DNA of 64,000 nt from Litorimonas sp039975855 (GTDB lineage: Bacteria > Pseudomonadota > Alphaproteobacteria > Caulobacterales > Maricaulaceae), in contig JBDWGH010000002.1 in the NCBI GenBank assembly GCA_039975855.1, positions 62,001-126,000 of the forward strand. The letters run 5' to 3'. The notes beneath the pieces are model-generated. The model made no database searches and had not been told where the DNA came from. It saw nothing but the letters and a program-made list of their open reading frames with translations. Both the position numbers and the translations under genes were made by a program. Shown here piece by piece: positions 8,325 to 17,306 of this stretch (position 1 is the stretch's first letter; each line of letters starts with the position of its first letter).

Positions 8325-8735
8325 TTAACTCACTCCAATTGCAGTCACTTCAACCGTAAAGGACTTGCAAAGAAAGTAGATTTTTGAGTCATAGCTGCCG
8401 CTACCAAACTGGAACTTCACACCTTCTTGCTGCCAATCTTTAACATCAATTACTGTGAGTTCAGTATAATTTAAGTTTCCATGCTCCAGCTTGAGATCTC
8501 TTACGCCTTCGCAAATAATTTTTACCAGTCGATTGGTGAAAGGCTTTCCATCCATTCTAGGTCTCGGCTGCAGATCCAATTCAATCTTTGTCTGTGAGCC
8601 ATAAGGGTTTACATAATCGAATTGGGGTTTTTGATCTTCATATATCACCCCAGGATTAATTACGGACAGTCTAATTATGTCGTTTCCCCGACCAAGCAGA
8701 GCATTCAGCTGGTCAACGTCATTCTCAAATCTCAA
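8325..8735 (-). CDS. Conserved-looking hypothetical protein downstream of hemA
   Basis: A 136-residue soluble product that I do not recognise. It has no signal peptide or membrane segment; the pattern is alternating polar and hydrophobic strands (for example TELTVIDVKDWQQEGVKFQF), suggesting a beta-rich fold, and it ends KSFTVEVTAIGVS. The only start that keeps the whole frame is a TTG at 8735, two bases after the hemA stop; the end of hemA (AGAAGGTGG) could serve as its ribosome binding site. Its base use is more A/T-rich than hemA. A role linked to heme synthesis is not supported; immunity-protein-like families have similar size but I cannot confirm one. Confidence 0.55.
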   Translation of the reverse strand: MRFENDVDQLNALLGRGNDIIRLSVINPGVIYEDQKPQFDYVNPYGSQTKIELDLQPRPRMDGKPFTNRLVKIICEGVRDLKLEHGNLNYTELTVIDVKDWQQEGVKFQFGSGSYDSKIYFLCKSFTVEVTAIGVS

Positions 8736-8736
8736 C

Positions 8737-9972
8737 CTAAGCCACCTTCTCCCGGCTCAAACCAAACTCTGCCCAGACAACATCCAGCGCCGCCATTAGC
8801 TCTTCCATCATGAGATCGCTATGGAACGGGCTTGGCGTAAATCTGAGGCGTTCCGTTCCGCGCGGGACAGTGGGATAGTTGATCGGCTGGGCGTAAATCC
8901 CGAAATCCTCGATGAGGCGGTCAGAGATAGCTTGGCATTTGATTGGGTCTCGCACCATGAGCGGGATAATATGGGTATCACCGTCGATGAAATCATACCC
9001 GCCTGCCCGTAGGCGCGCTTTCAATGTATTGGCACGTTCCTGATGCTGCGTCCGCTTCTCGGGGGTCTGCTTTAGAACCTTAACCGAACGCAGAGCGCCA
9101 GCTGCCGTGGACGGCGGGATGGATGTCGTAAAGATAAAGCCAGACGCCATAGACCGAACAGCATCAATGATGATTTCATCGGCAGCGATATATCCACCAA
9201 CCATGCCATAAGCTTTAGCGAGTGTGCCTTGGATAATGTCAATACGATCCATGAGGCCGCGCTCTTCGGCAACGCCGCCGCCTTGCGGGCCGTACATGCC
9301 AACCGCGTGAACTTCATCGATATAGGTCAGCGCGCCATATTTGTCGGCCAAATCACAAATCTCTTCAATCGGCGCGATATCCGCGTCCATGGAATAGACG
9401 CTCTCAAATGCGATGAGTTTGGGTTGATCGGCTGGAATTTCACGCAACATTGCTTCCAAATCGGCTAGATCATTATGCTTGAAAATCTTCTTCTCACAGC
9501 GCGCGCGTTGGATGCCAGAAATCATAGACGCGTGGTTCATCTCATCCGAGAGAATAACCAAGCCGGGAAGAATTTTGCTCATAACGCCAAGCGTGGCTTC
9601 ATTCGCCACATAGCCAGACGTCAGGACGAGCGCAGCATCTTTACCATGAAGGCTGGCAAGCTCTTGCTCTAATTGTACGTGATATCGCGTCGTGCCGGAG
9701 ATATTGCGTGTCCCACCAGACCCCGTGCCAGCCGCATCGACAGCGGATTTTACCGCTTCAACCACGCATGGGTTTTGACCCATTCCGAGATAGTCATTCG
9801 AGCACCAAACGGTGATATCCTGTTCGGAGTTATCGTCTTTAAACCAGGTGGCGCGGGGGAATTCGCCTGCCTTGCGGCGAATGTCGCGAAAAATACGGTA
9901 ACGACCTTCTTCTCGAACGTTATCCACGGCCTGGGTGAAGGCAGCACGGTAATTAACGGGGGTACCGGTCAT
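8737..9972 (-). CDS. hemA: 5-aminolevulinate synthase (C4 pathway)
   Basis: ALA synthase condenses glycine and succinyl-CoA to 5-aminolevulinate, the first step of heme synthesis in alphaproteobacteria and mitochondria. The 411-residue PLP enzyme shows VWCSNDYLGMGQNP, the GTGSGGTRNISGT glycine-rich substrate site, TYIDEVHAVGMYGPQGGG with the cofactor-binding Asp-Glu-Val-His, and TLAKAYGMVGGYIA with the Schiff-base lysine. The ATG at 9972 is preceded by AGGAACTAAGT. It diverges from hemB, which uses its product, across 125 bases. Confident identification; the symbol hemA here means ALAS, not glutamyl-tRNA reductase. Confidence 0.97.
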   Translation of the reverse strand: MTGTPVNYRAAFTQAVDNVREEGRYRIFRDIRRKAGEFPRATWFKDDNSEQDITVWCSNDYLGMGQNPCVVEAVKSAVDAAGTGSGGTRNISGTTRYHVQLEQELASLHGKDAALVLTSGYVANEATLGVMSKILPGLVILSDEMNHASMISGIQRARCEKKIFKHNDLADLEAMLREIPADQPKLIAFESVYSMDADIAPIEEICDLADKYGALTYIDEVHAVGMYGPQGGGVAEERGLMDRIDIIQGTLAKAYGMVGGYIAADEIIIDAVRSMASGFIFTTSIPPSTAAGALRSVKVLKQTPEKRTQHQERANTLKARLRAGGYDFIDGDTHIIPLMVRDPIKCQAISDRLIEDFGIYAQPINYPTVPRGTERLRFTPSPFHSDLMMEELMAALDVVWAEFGLSREKVA

Positions 9973-10097
9973 ACTTAGTTCCTAAAGGTCATCACGACCC
10001 AACTTTAATGAGGACGTATAAACAAATCGTACAGGTTTTCCAATGACAAAAGGCTCATCTACCTCTATGCCGCAGCCAATAGAATTAAAGGATTGAA

Positions 10098-11084
10098 ATG
10101 GCTGTTTTTCCGCAAATGAGACTGCGCCGGTTGCGCCAGAGCGACTGGATGCGCCGCATGGTTGCGGAAACCAGATTAGACGTGTCCGATTTGGTTCTGA
10201 CAACCATCGTCTCTGATGCGGGCACAGACCGCGTTGATATCCCCAGCCTGCCGGGCGTTCAGCGCCTCTCCGTCAAAGCTTTGGTCGAACAGGCGCAGCG
10301 GGCAGCGGATCTCGGCATTCCAGCACTCGCCCTTTTCCCAAATATCTCCGAAGACCAAAAATCCGAGGACGCTCTTGAAGCCGCCAACCCAAAAGGCCTT
10401 GTCCCCGAAGCCGTCCGCGCGATCAAAAAGGCCGTGCCGAACATTGGCGTCATCGTCGATGTCGCCCTCGACCCTTATACCAGTCATGGCCATGACGGAT
10501 TGATGGAAGGCGAGACAATCCTAAATGACCCTACTGTCGAAATGTTGTCAAAAGTCGGTGTTATGCTGGCCGAGGCTGGGGCTGATATTGTCGCGCCATC
10601 CGATATGATGGATGGCCGCATCGAAGCCGTGCGTCAGGGGTTGGATGACAATGGATATACCGATGTCTCCATTCTGTCCTACGCCGCGAAATTCGCATCT
10701 GGCTTTTACGGACCATATCGCGATGCCATCGGAACATCAGCCGCCCTGAAAGGCGACAAACGGACCTATCAAATGAACCCCGCCAATATTGATGTGGCCC
10801 TGCGGGAAGTTGAATTGGACCTCGCTGAGGGTGCAGACATGGTCATGGTCAAACCCGGCATGCCATATCTCGACGTGATTTCCGCCATCAAAGCCGAATT
10901 TGCGCGACCAACCTTCGCGTTTCAGGTGTCAGGCGAATACGCCATGATGAAAGCCGCAGGCCAGAATGGATGGCTCGATTACGACCGCATTATGATGGAA
11001 AGCCTGATGAGCTTTAAACGTGCGGGTTGTGACGGGATATTGACATATGCCGCGATTGAGGTCGCGGAGCGTTTGGTAAAGTAA
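10098..11084 (+). CDS. hemB: Delta-aminolevulinic acid dehydratase (porphobilinogen synthase)
   Basis: HemB condenses two ALA molecules to porphobilinogen. The 328-residue product has the two active-site lysine regions, SYAAKFASGFYGPYRDA and MVKPGMPYLDVI. The metal-site stretch reads DVALDPYTSHGHDG: where zinc enzymes carry three cysteines this one has aspartate and alanine, which marks the magnesium-type enzyme seen in alphaproteobacteria and Pseudomonas. The N-terminus MAVFPQMRLRRLRQSDWMRRM has the basic RLRRLR pattern of the group. A clear AAAGGATTGAA ribosome binding site precedes the ATG. It is divergent from hemA. Confidence 0.97.
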   Translation: MAVFPQMRLRRLRQSDWMRRMVAETRLDVSDLVLTTIVSDAGTDRVDIPSLPGVQRLSVKALVEQAQRAADLGIPALALFPNISEDQKSEDALEAANPKGLVPEAVRAIKKAVPNIGVIVDVALDPYTSHGHDGLMEGETILNDPTVEMLSKVGVMLAEAGADIVAPSDMMDGRIEAVRQGLDDNGYTDVSILSYAAKFASGFYGPYRDAIGTSAALKGDKRTYQMNPANIDVALREVELDLAEGADMVMVKPGMPYLDVISAIKAEFARPTFAFQVSGEYAMMKAAGQNGWLDYDRIMMESLMSFKRAGCDGILTYAAIEVAERLVK

Positions 11085-11657
11085 TCTCTCTGCCGTCTAT
11101 CTTATGTCTTCATTTGTTGGCTTCGTTTCGTATCTCTCGGTTTAAAAAAATGGGATGTTCGCGTGGGTGGTCAGGCTCTGGTGCAAACCAGCGTAAAATA
11201 ATGTGTTTTCGAGCCCTTCCGACATCCATTGTCAGAGGAATCCCACGCGACGACGCCTTTTTGCATTACCGGCCGAACAGAACAGTCTAGGCTCAATCAG
11301 CTCGCGATAAGCCACCCAAACTTTCAGGGCGTGACACCCAAAGTTCCAATGACAAGCGCCGCTTCTTTCCGACCAAGCCAACGTGCACATGGCCGCCCGT
11401 TGAAAGAAGACAAGAATAAATATGAGGCAGAAAACCCAAAGCGCGGATGCATCTCCAGGAATTTTTTATAAGCCATTGAAAATATGTATTTTTGCGCCTT
11501 CTGAACGGTTCGCGAAACGAGGATGGAGTTTTGAAACACCCAAAGAAGGCCTCATAGAAGAGTTGTAGACACTCTTTGGATTGAACGGGACAATGAATTT
11601 TTCTTCATCAGTGAGCAAATTTCATCACCCTGAAATAAGAGAACCAAAGTATGAAGA
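11085..11657 (+). other. 573-bp stretch without a supported gene
   Basis: No convincing gene lies between the hemB stop and the hydrolase stop. Two short open frames (11229-11471 on plus and 11324-11539 on minus) overlap each other, lack a recognisable domain or ribosome binding site and resemble no family I know. The first 170 bases hold the inverted-repeat structure listed separately. The rest is A/T-rich and could hold decayed coding sequence, but no remnant can be named. Confidence 0.5.
11144..11250. ncRNA. Possible structured RNA with nested and crossing inverted repeats
   Basis: A perfect 9-bp inverted repeat (TCGCGTGGG at 11159-11167, CCCACGCGA at 11242-11250) encloses a hairpin CTGGT-gcaa-ACCAG (11178-11191) set within GGCTC/GAGCC (11174-11178, 11211-11215). 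A further 6-bp pair GGATGT (11153-11158) and ACATCC (11222-11227) crosses the outer stem, allowing a pseudoknot or alternative fold. Read on the minus strand the element ends in ATCCCA followed by seven T (11144-11150), like an intrinsic terminator. It does not match SRP, 6S, RNase P, cobalamin or SAM-II RNA as I know them. Strand and function are open. Confidence 0.3.
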
Positions 11658-13115
11658 TTACTGTTCTTGTTTTACATATAGGGTCGAGCTTCCGAGTGAT
11701 AGGGTCACGCCTTGCTCGGTCGCTTTACATTGAAACTTGGCATTAGTTGCGAGATACAAAAATGAGCCGTCACCTAGGTGGACGAGCGGATAATCTGCAG
11801 TGTCATTTTTGAAGATTATCGAATTATTTTCCTCCATTAGATAAACGTGCTGATCGGGCGTTTCCTCAACCGCAAATACCCCCAAGCAGCGGGTACGCAG
11901 ATTGTCAGTGAATGGTTCACGCGTCACCATACTTGCAGCAGGGTCGATATAGCCGAGACTATCTCCAAAACCGCGATTGCTTTCCGTAGCGAGCATTAGT
12001 CCCGCCGGATGATTTGTTAACACAATAGAAACCGCGCGCTCTTTCGGAAACGCACTAAAACTGACTCTATAGCCTACATTTTTCCCATGATGTTCGAATG
12101 ATTGTACGCTTCCATCATCATTTAACAAAATCCCAAACCCTAACCCATAGCCACGAATTGGGTTTGGATTACCAGCAACAGTCAGCATTTCTTTCGCAAC
12201 TGCTGGCAAAATCCCTGTGTTTGTATCGCCACTAGCTGCCGCCATCACAGCCAGAATAAACTTTCCATAATCTTCGGCTGTCGTCCAAAGTCCAGCAGTG
12301 GCGAGCTCTGGGTAATTATGCCACCCACCTTCAACTGGGCCTGAACTTTCAAATCCAGAGACAGGTGTGAGTGGTTCAATGGCCTCGGGGTCCATTGATT
12401 GGATATAGCTAGAACGGGACATACCAACAGGGTCTATGACTAGTTCTTGAGCAAGTTGGTCAAACGGTATGCCTGAGACATCCTCAGCAAATGCTTGTGC
12501 AATTTGGTATCCACCACCCGAGTAAAACCACTTTCCTGCAGGACGAGAGAATGAAACACGCTTGGTGTTTGATTTCTCAGAACCGAGAATAACTTCTAAA
12601 TTGGTTGGGATATCGACTGTCCGCGGATATCCTTCGAAGCCCCCGACGTCTGCTCGTGAGGTATGAGATAATAGTTGCCGAAGAGTGACGGGCGCCTGAT
12701 ACCCATCCAAGGAGGTTAGGTCAAAACTAGTTATGTACTTAGATACATCCTCATCAAGACTTATTCCCTCACGACTGGCAAGCGTAGCAATTGCGGCACC
12801 AGAAACAGATTTTGCAAGTGAGGCGCCTTGAAAGAGACTATCCGGCCCGATTCCATCACCCTTAAATTCCTGATATATCAATTCGCCGTTTTTATAGAGT
12901 GCCATTGTAGCCGCCGGAACGCCAAGGTCGTTCGCATACTCACTCATCGTTTTAGCTTCGATTGGCTCTCCTGAAACCGCAATTCTCGGGATCGCTTTAT
13001 AGTCGATATTCTGAACCATGTCTTGATTGATCGGCTTGATCGAAGCGTTCTGAAACTCTGAGCCTGCGCAGGAGGCGAGCGTAAAAATAAGCGGAATAAG
13101 GTAGGTCGATTTCAT
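11658..13115 (-). CDS. Serine hydrolase of the beta-lactamase/CubicO family, lipoprotein
   Basis: The 485-residue product starts MKSTYLIPLIFTLASCAG, a lipoprotein signal with the lipobox Cys at residue 16, so it is probably anchored in the envelope. The class C beta-lactamase-like fold shows the SxxK nucleophile motif in FQGASLAKSVSG, a YSGGGYQIAQ in the place of the YxN motif, and HHGKNVGY as the HxG-like element. Relatives include esterases and D-aminopeptidases as well as beta-lactamases; the substrate cannot be read. The frame is open 48 codons further upstream, but that part has no signal character. The downstream flank is the 11.1-11.6 kb stretch; an AraC-type membrane regulator lies upstream on the same strand. 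Confidence 0.85.
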   Translation of the reverse strand: MKSTYLIPLIFTLASCAGSEFQNASIKPINQDMVQNIDYKAIPRIAVSGEPIEAKTMSEYANDLGVPAATMALYKNGELIYQEFKGDGIGPDSLFQGASLAKSVSGAAIATLASREGISLDEDVSKYITSFDLTSLDGYQAPVTLRQLLSHTSRADVGGFEGYPRTVDIPTNLEVILGSEKSNTKRVSFSRPAGKWFYSGGGYQIAQAFAEDVSGIPFDQLAQELVIDPVGMSRSSYIQSMDPEAIEPLTPVSGFESSGPVEGGWHNYPELATAGLWTTAEDYGKFILAVMAAASGDTNTGILPAVAKEMLTVAGNPNPIRGYGLGFGILLNDDGSVQSFEHHGKNVGYRVSFSAFPKERAVSIVLTNHPAGLMLATESNRGFGDSLGYIDPAASMVTREPFTDNLRTRCLGVFAVEETPDQHVYLMEENNSIIFKNDTADYPLVHLGDGSFLYLATNAKFQCKATEQGVTLSLGSSTLYVKQEQ

Positions 13116-13283
13116 GACATAGGTCTCTTTGCTACTACATTTTTTATTACAACAGGACAGTATTTCAGCTTCGAATGCTTGCCCTGCTATGAGTAGAGCA
13201 GACCTTGTTAGATACGTCTTACGGATTTCGCACAAAGTGTGACGGATTTCGCAAACCACTGATTTAATGGTATTTTATTACTA

Positions 13284-14312
13284 TTATTCAGTGGCCTTTC
13301 GATACTCAGTTGGTGTCATTTTTTCACTTTCTCGGAACGCACGATTGAAAGGAGAAAGTGAGTTAAAACCATTATCCAAAGCGATTGTGAGTATTGGAAG
13401 ATGAGATTTATCAGAGTCTCTTAGAGCCTTCTTGATGGCCATCACACGGTAATTATTCAGAAAGCTATTGAAGTTTTGATAACCCAAAGTTTGATTGATA
13501 AGTGAGCGCAAGCGATGCTGGGTTATAGACATTTTGTTGGCTAAGGTAACAATCGTTAAGTTTGAGTTCTTAAAGGCCTCTTCTGAAACCATAATCGTTT
13601 TTAGTTTTGCGAGTAACTCTTTATCGCGCTTATTTATATCTGATGCCTGGGGAGGTTTGTTGCCAAAAGCAATTGCATTTTTGTTGGCTCCCAGAAGCCA
13701 ATAAGTTGTCCAAATAATAGCAGGCCAAATTGAAATAATGTAAATCGTTTCATAGGGAATGAGATGTGGCGTAAAGATTTTGGGGTCAATGAATGTAGCT
13801 ATTACGGCGACAATGAATAGTATGAGTATAAAGTATAGTCTCGCCCTACGGCGCCGCTCCAACAGGTCATTTTTACGCCCGCGCAAAGTTGTATATATTA
13901 GATGAACCATTAGCGCCACAGACAGAATTTCTGCTATATCTACATATAACTGCGGGTACCACGTGATGATGCCGAACTGGTAGAGCCTGATAACAATCAT
14001 CGGCAAACAGTAAATGATACCACCACAAAAATGAATCCAACGCAGTTTAAAATTCTCATCGAATAGAGAAAGTGCAAAAAACCATACAAAGACGAGATTT
14101 GGCGTTTCAATTAACCGAGCGGCAAAATGTGCAAAATTAGGCAATCGAAATGGCGCTATGGTCATAGCTAGAAATGTAGCCAAAACCGATAGGCATGAGA
14201 GAAAAAGATAAGGGGCTGCGTGCCACTTTCGAAGATCTCGAACCGTCAAGACGATCAGAATTAGGAGGAGCCCAATACCGGTAAATCTGATAAACGCATC
14301 AAGAAGAATCAT
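13284..14312 (-). CDS. AraC-family transcriptional regulator with N-terminal membrane domain
   Basis: A 342-residue protein in two parts. Residues 1 to about 215 hold six or seven hydrophobic segments (for example GIGLLLILIVLTV, FVWFFALSLF, ILILFIVAVIATF), forming a membrane sensor. Residues about 240-340 are a C-terminal AraC/XylS double helix-turn-helix: VTLANKMSITQHRLRSLIN and ALDNGFNSLSPFNRAFRE with the family's PTEYRK ending. Such proteins act from the inner membrane on nearby promoters. The neighbouring serine hydrolase lies 168 bases downstream on the same strand and is the obvious candidate target; this is inference. Base use is A/T-richer than the metabolic genes nearby. Confidence 0.88.
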   Translation of the reverse strand: MILLDAFIRFTGIGLLLILIVLTVRDLRKWHAAPYLFLSCLSVLATFLAMTIAPFRLPNFAHFAARLIETPNLVFVWFFALSLFDENFKLRWIHFCGGIIYCLPMIVIRLYQFGIITWYPQLYVDIAEILSVALMVHLIYTTLRGRKNDLLERRRRARLYFILILFIVAVIATFIDPKIFTPHLIPYETIYIISIWPAIIWTTYWLLGANKNAIAFGNKPPQASDINKRDKELLAKLKTIMVSEEAFKNSNLTIVTLANKMSITQHRLRSLINQTLGYQNFNSFLNNYRVMAIKKALRDSDKSHLPILTIALDNGFNSLSPFNRAFRESEKMTPTEYRKATE

Positions 14313-14534
14313 GGAGTATTGCCTAGAGGTTATCTACCACACCCTCAATGAGTTCTCCCAAACAGGCAATGTATCATACTTTGGCGCAACTGGTTTATTC
14401 TGGTCTATTTTTTGGCGCATAAAGAAGTCTAAGTTGACTATGAAAACATATTGTTGAGTGTCCTGAAACCGCCTCAAAAAAAGGCGCTCACAGCTTAGAG
14501 ATTCAATCTAAACTTTAACCGAACAGAATGCCTC

Positions 14535-15398
14535 TCACTCACCCTTCTTCAACCGCGCGAGCAAGCTACTGGTGTCCCATCGATTTCCGCCCATTTCCTG
14601 CACATCCGCGTAATACCCGTCGACCAATTCTGTGACTGGCATATCTAAACCCAACTTTTTAGCTGTATCCAATACAATACCGAGATCTTTGCGCATCCAA
14701 TCCACTGCAAAACCAAATTCGTATTCGCCCCTCGCCATGGTCGACGCGCGGTTATCCATTTGCCAGCTTTGCGCTGCGCCCTTCCCGATCGCTCCTACGA
14801 CTTCGTCCATGTCCAGCCCTGCAGCTTGAGCGAAGTTTACCGCCTCAGAGAGCCCCTGCAGCATTCCGGCGATACAAATTTGATTGACCATTTTCGTGAG
14901 CTGCCCCGACCCAACAGGCCCCATGAGTTTCACCGCCTTGGCATAAGCATCAATAATGGGCTTGGCTTTATCAAAATCTGCTTGTTCTCCCCCGCACATC
15001 ACCGTCAATTGGCCGTTGACCGCGCCAGCCTCCCCACCGGAAATAGGCGCATCCAGAAAGCCTATATCCGCCCCCTTACATAGCGCCCCCACCTGTTTGG
15101 CACACCCGTCGGAAGCCGTCGTATGATCGACGAGTGTTGCCCCAGTTTTCATGGCGGGAACGGCTTTTTCGGCCACGGCAATAACATCGGCGTCTTGACC
15201 AACGCACATAAAGGCAAAATCAGTGCCCTGGACAGCCTCTTCGATGGAATCACAAGCCCTACCGGAAAACTCGCCTTCCCAACGTTTTGAGATGGATGCG
15301 GTCCGGTTCCAGACGCTTACCTCATGCCCAGCCGCAACCAAATGCCCAGCCATTGGATAGCCCATGACCCCTAACCCTAAAAAAGCGACCTTGCTCAT
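14535..15398 (-). CDS. NAD(P)-dependent beta-hydroxyacid dehydrogenase (3-hydroxyisobutyrate dehydrogenase family)
   Basis: A 287-residue oxidoreductase of the 3-hydroxyisobutyrate/tartronate semialdehyde reductase family. The Rossmann motif is FLGLGVMGYPMAGHL near the N-terminus; VWNRT at the end of the second strand suggests NADP preference. The substrate motif DAPISGGEAGAVNGQL follows at about residue 117, and GSGQLTKMVNQ carries the catalytic lysine. The usual substrates are short 3-hydroxyacids such as 3-hydroxyisobutyrate, glycerate or succinic semialdehyde; sequence alone does not decide. It is transcribed away from the adjacent DASS-type permease gene with 81 bases between the starts. 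Confidence 0.88.
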   Translation of the reverse strand: MSKVAFLGLGVMGYPMAGHLVAAGHEVSVWNRTASISKRWEGEFSGRACDSIEEAVQGTDFAFMCVGQDADVIAVAEKAVPAMKTGATLVDHTTASDGCAKQVGALCKGADIGFLDAPISGGEAGAVNGQLTVMCGGEQADFDKAKPIIDAYAKAVKLMGPVGSGQLTKMVNQICIAGMLQGLSEAVNFAQAAGLDMDEVVGAIGKGAAQSWQMDNRASTMARGEYEFGFAVDWMRKDLGIVLDTAKKLGLDMPVTELVDGYYADVQEMGGNRWDTSSLLARLKKGE

Positions 15399-15479
15399 GA
15401 AAATTCCTAACTAAAATCTTGTCTTCATAGTCCCTATGCCGTTCAAAGAGATGATGGCAACAGAACTCATTCAAATATC

Positions 15480-17297
15480 ATGATGGCATTGCCCGAAATT
15501 TGGCAAATGTGGATGGTCTTTGGGATCGTCGCAGTGGGCGTTTGGTTCTACGTGCGCGAAACCTATACGATCGAAGCGATCAGTATCGGGGTCATTCTCG
15601 CCCTCATGATCTTCTTCCATGTCTTTGGAACCAATACGGAAATCGGGAATGCGCAACTGCTTTCCGGCTTTGCGGCACCTGCGTTGGTGACGATCATGGC
15701 ATTACTCGTCGTTGGACAAGGGATGTTTCAAACGGGCGCGTTGGAAGGCCCAATCGTCAGGATAAACAATTCTTTGGATAAATCGCCGCGGCTCACCCTT
15801 CTGATGGTGTTCGCTGTCGCCTTCGCCGTTTCGATGTTCATGAACAATACGCCCGTGGTTGTGATGTTTATTCCGATCATGGCCGCAATGGCTTTGAGGC
15901 TTCGGAAGAAGGCCTCTCGATATCTCATGCCGCTATCCTTTGTATCGATCCTCGCGGGTATGACGACTTTGATCGGGTCGTCGACCAACCTGCTGGTCAA
16001 TGATGTTTTGGTTCGAACGACTGAGTTTGAACTCTCATTTTTCAGTCAATTTGTACCCGGTATGACCCTTGCGGTTATCGGCGCGGCTTACATTATCATC
16101 ATGGCCCCAATCCTTTTGCCTGAGCGGGAAGGCTTAGAGACCGAAATGAATGCTTCAGGCCATCAGTATATTGCCCAAATTCGAGTCACACCCAACCACC
16201 CACTAGTGGGCGCAAAACCTGTCGCAGGCCTATTTCCAACTCTGCGCGATGTTACCGTTCGCATGGTCCAACGCGGTGAACGGTCTATGCTTCCTCCGTT
16301 TGAAGAGACTTTGGAAACGGGAGATATTCTCGTTGTGGCTGCGACGCGAAAGAGCCTCTCTAAACTCCTCTCCTCCCAGCCTGAATACCTGCGGGGCATG
16401 CTCACAATTGGCGGGTTCGAAGCCGAAACAGATGCGGCACAGCCGCTGATTATTTCAGAAGCTGTTATTGCTCCTGGCTCGCGGATGATTGGGCGAACAA
16501 TCGAACAAGTTGGATTCCGCCGACAAACAGGAACCCTCGTCCTTGGCGTGCAGAGACGGTCTCGCATGATCCGCAAACGCATGTTGGAAATCCGGTTGGA
16601 AGCGGGTGATGTGTTGCTGTTGTTTGGGTATGACAGCGATATGTTGGGTCTGCGGAACAACCGTGATCTTCTATTGCTCGATTGGTCAATGGTAGAGCTT
16701 CCTGACATTCGAAAATCCCTTTGGGCGCGGATCATATTTGTGGCGACAATTGCGGCTGCCGCGACGTCCATATTACCCATTGAAATTGCGGCTCTAGGCG
16801 GTGCGCTGGGGATGATTGCGACAGGATGTCTAAACATCCGGCAGGCGGTCCGCGCACTAGATATGCGGATATTCCTGTTGATCGGCGCGGCTTTTGCTAT
16901 GGGCTTGTCGCTGGAACAAACCGGCGGTGCGGCCTATATTGGCGAAGGTATCGTCACGGCATTCCTGCCTTACGGCAATCAAATCCTGATAGGCGCCGTG
17001 TTCATTGTCATCGCCTTTTTCACCAACATTATCAGCAATAGCGCCGCGGCTCTGCTGTTCTCGCCGATCGCGTTGGAGATCAGCGCGCAGTCCGGTATCG
17101 ACCCGATCGCGATGGTCCTCACCGTTATCTTTGCGGCCAATTGTTGTTTCGCTACCCCTATCGCATATCAAACAAATTTGCTGGTTCTGGGCCCGGGGCA
17201 TTACAAATTCAACGACTTCATTCGATTTGGCGGCCCGCTTATTCTCTTGCTGTGGGTATCATACACCCTGCTTGCGCCCGTCTTCTTCCAACTCTAA
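15480..17297 (+). CDS. SLC13/DASS-type permease with two RCK-C (TrkA-C) domains
   Basis: A 605-residue inner-membrane transporter. The N-terminal membrane half includes MFMNNTPVVVMFIPIM and LIGSSTNLLVND, the paired signature loops of the divalent anion:sodium symporter family. Residues about 225-395 are soluble and hold two TrkA-C/RCK-C domains (VTVRMVQRGERSMLPP and TLVLGVQRRSRMIRK), which act as ligand-binding regulators. The C-terminal membrane half repeats the pattern (FTNIISNSAAALLFSPIA, CCFATPIAYQTNLLVLGPG). Proteins with this build are often annotated as sulfate or citrate-type carriers; the substrate is not readable. The gene is followed 9 bases later by bpt. Confidence 0.9.
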   Translation: MMALPEIWQMWMVFGIVAVGVWFYVRETYTIEAISIGVILALMIFFHVFGTNTEIGNAQLLSGFAAPALVTIMALLVVGQGMFQTGALEGPIVRINNSLDKSPRLTLLMVFAVAFAVSMFMNNTPVVVMFIPIMAAMALRLRKKASRYLMPLSFVSILAGMTTLIGSSTNLLVNDVLVRTTEFELSFFSQFVPGMTLAVIGAAYIIIMAPILLPEREGLETEMNASGHQYIAQIRVTPNHPLVGAKPVAGLFPTLRDVTVRMVQRGERSMLPPFEETLETGDILVVAATRKSLSKLLSSQPEYLRGMLTIGGFEAETDAAQPLIISEAVIAPGSRMIGRTIEQVGFRRQTGTLVLGVQRRSRMIRKRMLEIRLEAGDVLLLFGYDSDMLGLRNNRDLLLLDWSMVELPDIRKSLWARIIFVATIAAAATSILPIEIAALGGALGMIATGCLNIRQAVRALDMRIFLLIGAAFAMGLSLEQTGGAAYIGEGIVTAFLPYGNQILIGAVFIVIAFFTNIISNSAAALLFSPIALEISAQSGIDPIAMVLTVIFAANCCFATPIAYQTNLLVLGPGHYKFNDFIRFGGPLILLLWVSYTLLAPVFFQL

Positions 17298-17306
17298 CAC
17301 AGCTTT

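Noticed and set aside
11168..11215. GGTCAGG resembling the SRP RNA core
   Set aside because: The GGAAGGAAGCAGCC part that defines SRP RNA is absent.
11229..11539. Two overlapping short frames (80 and 71 residues) downstream of hemB
   Set aside because: They are on opposite strands over the same bases, show no family and no ribosome binding site.
13116..13259. N-terminal extension of the serine hydrolase frame
   Set aside because: The 48 extra residues lack a signal and the lipoprotein signal begins at the internal ATG at 13115.
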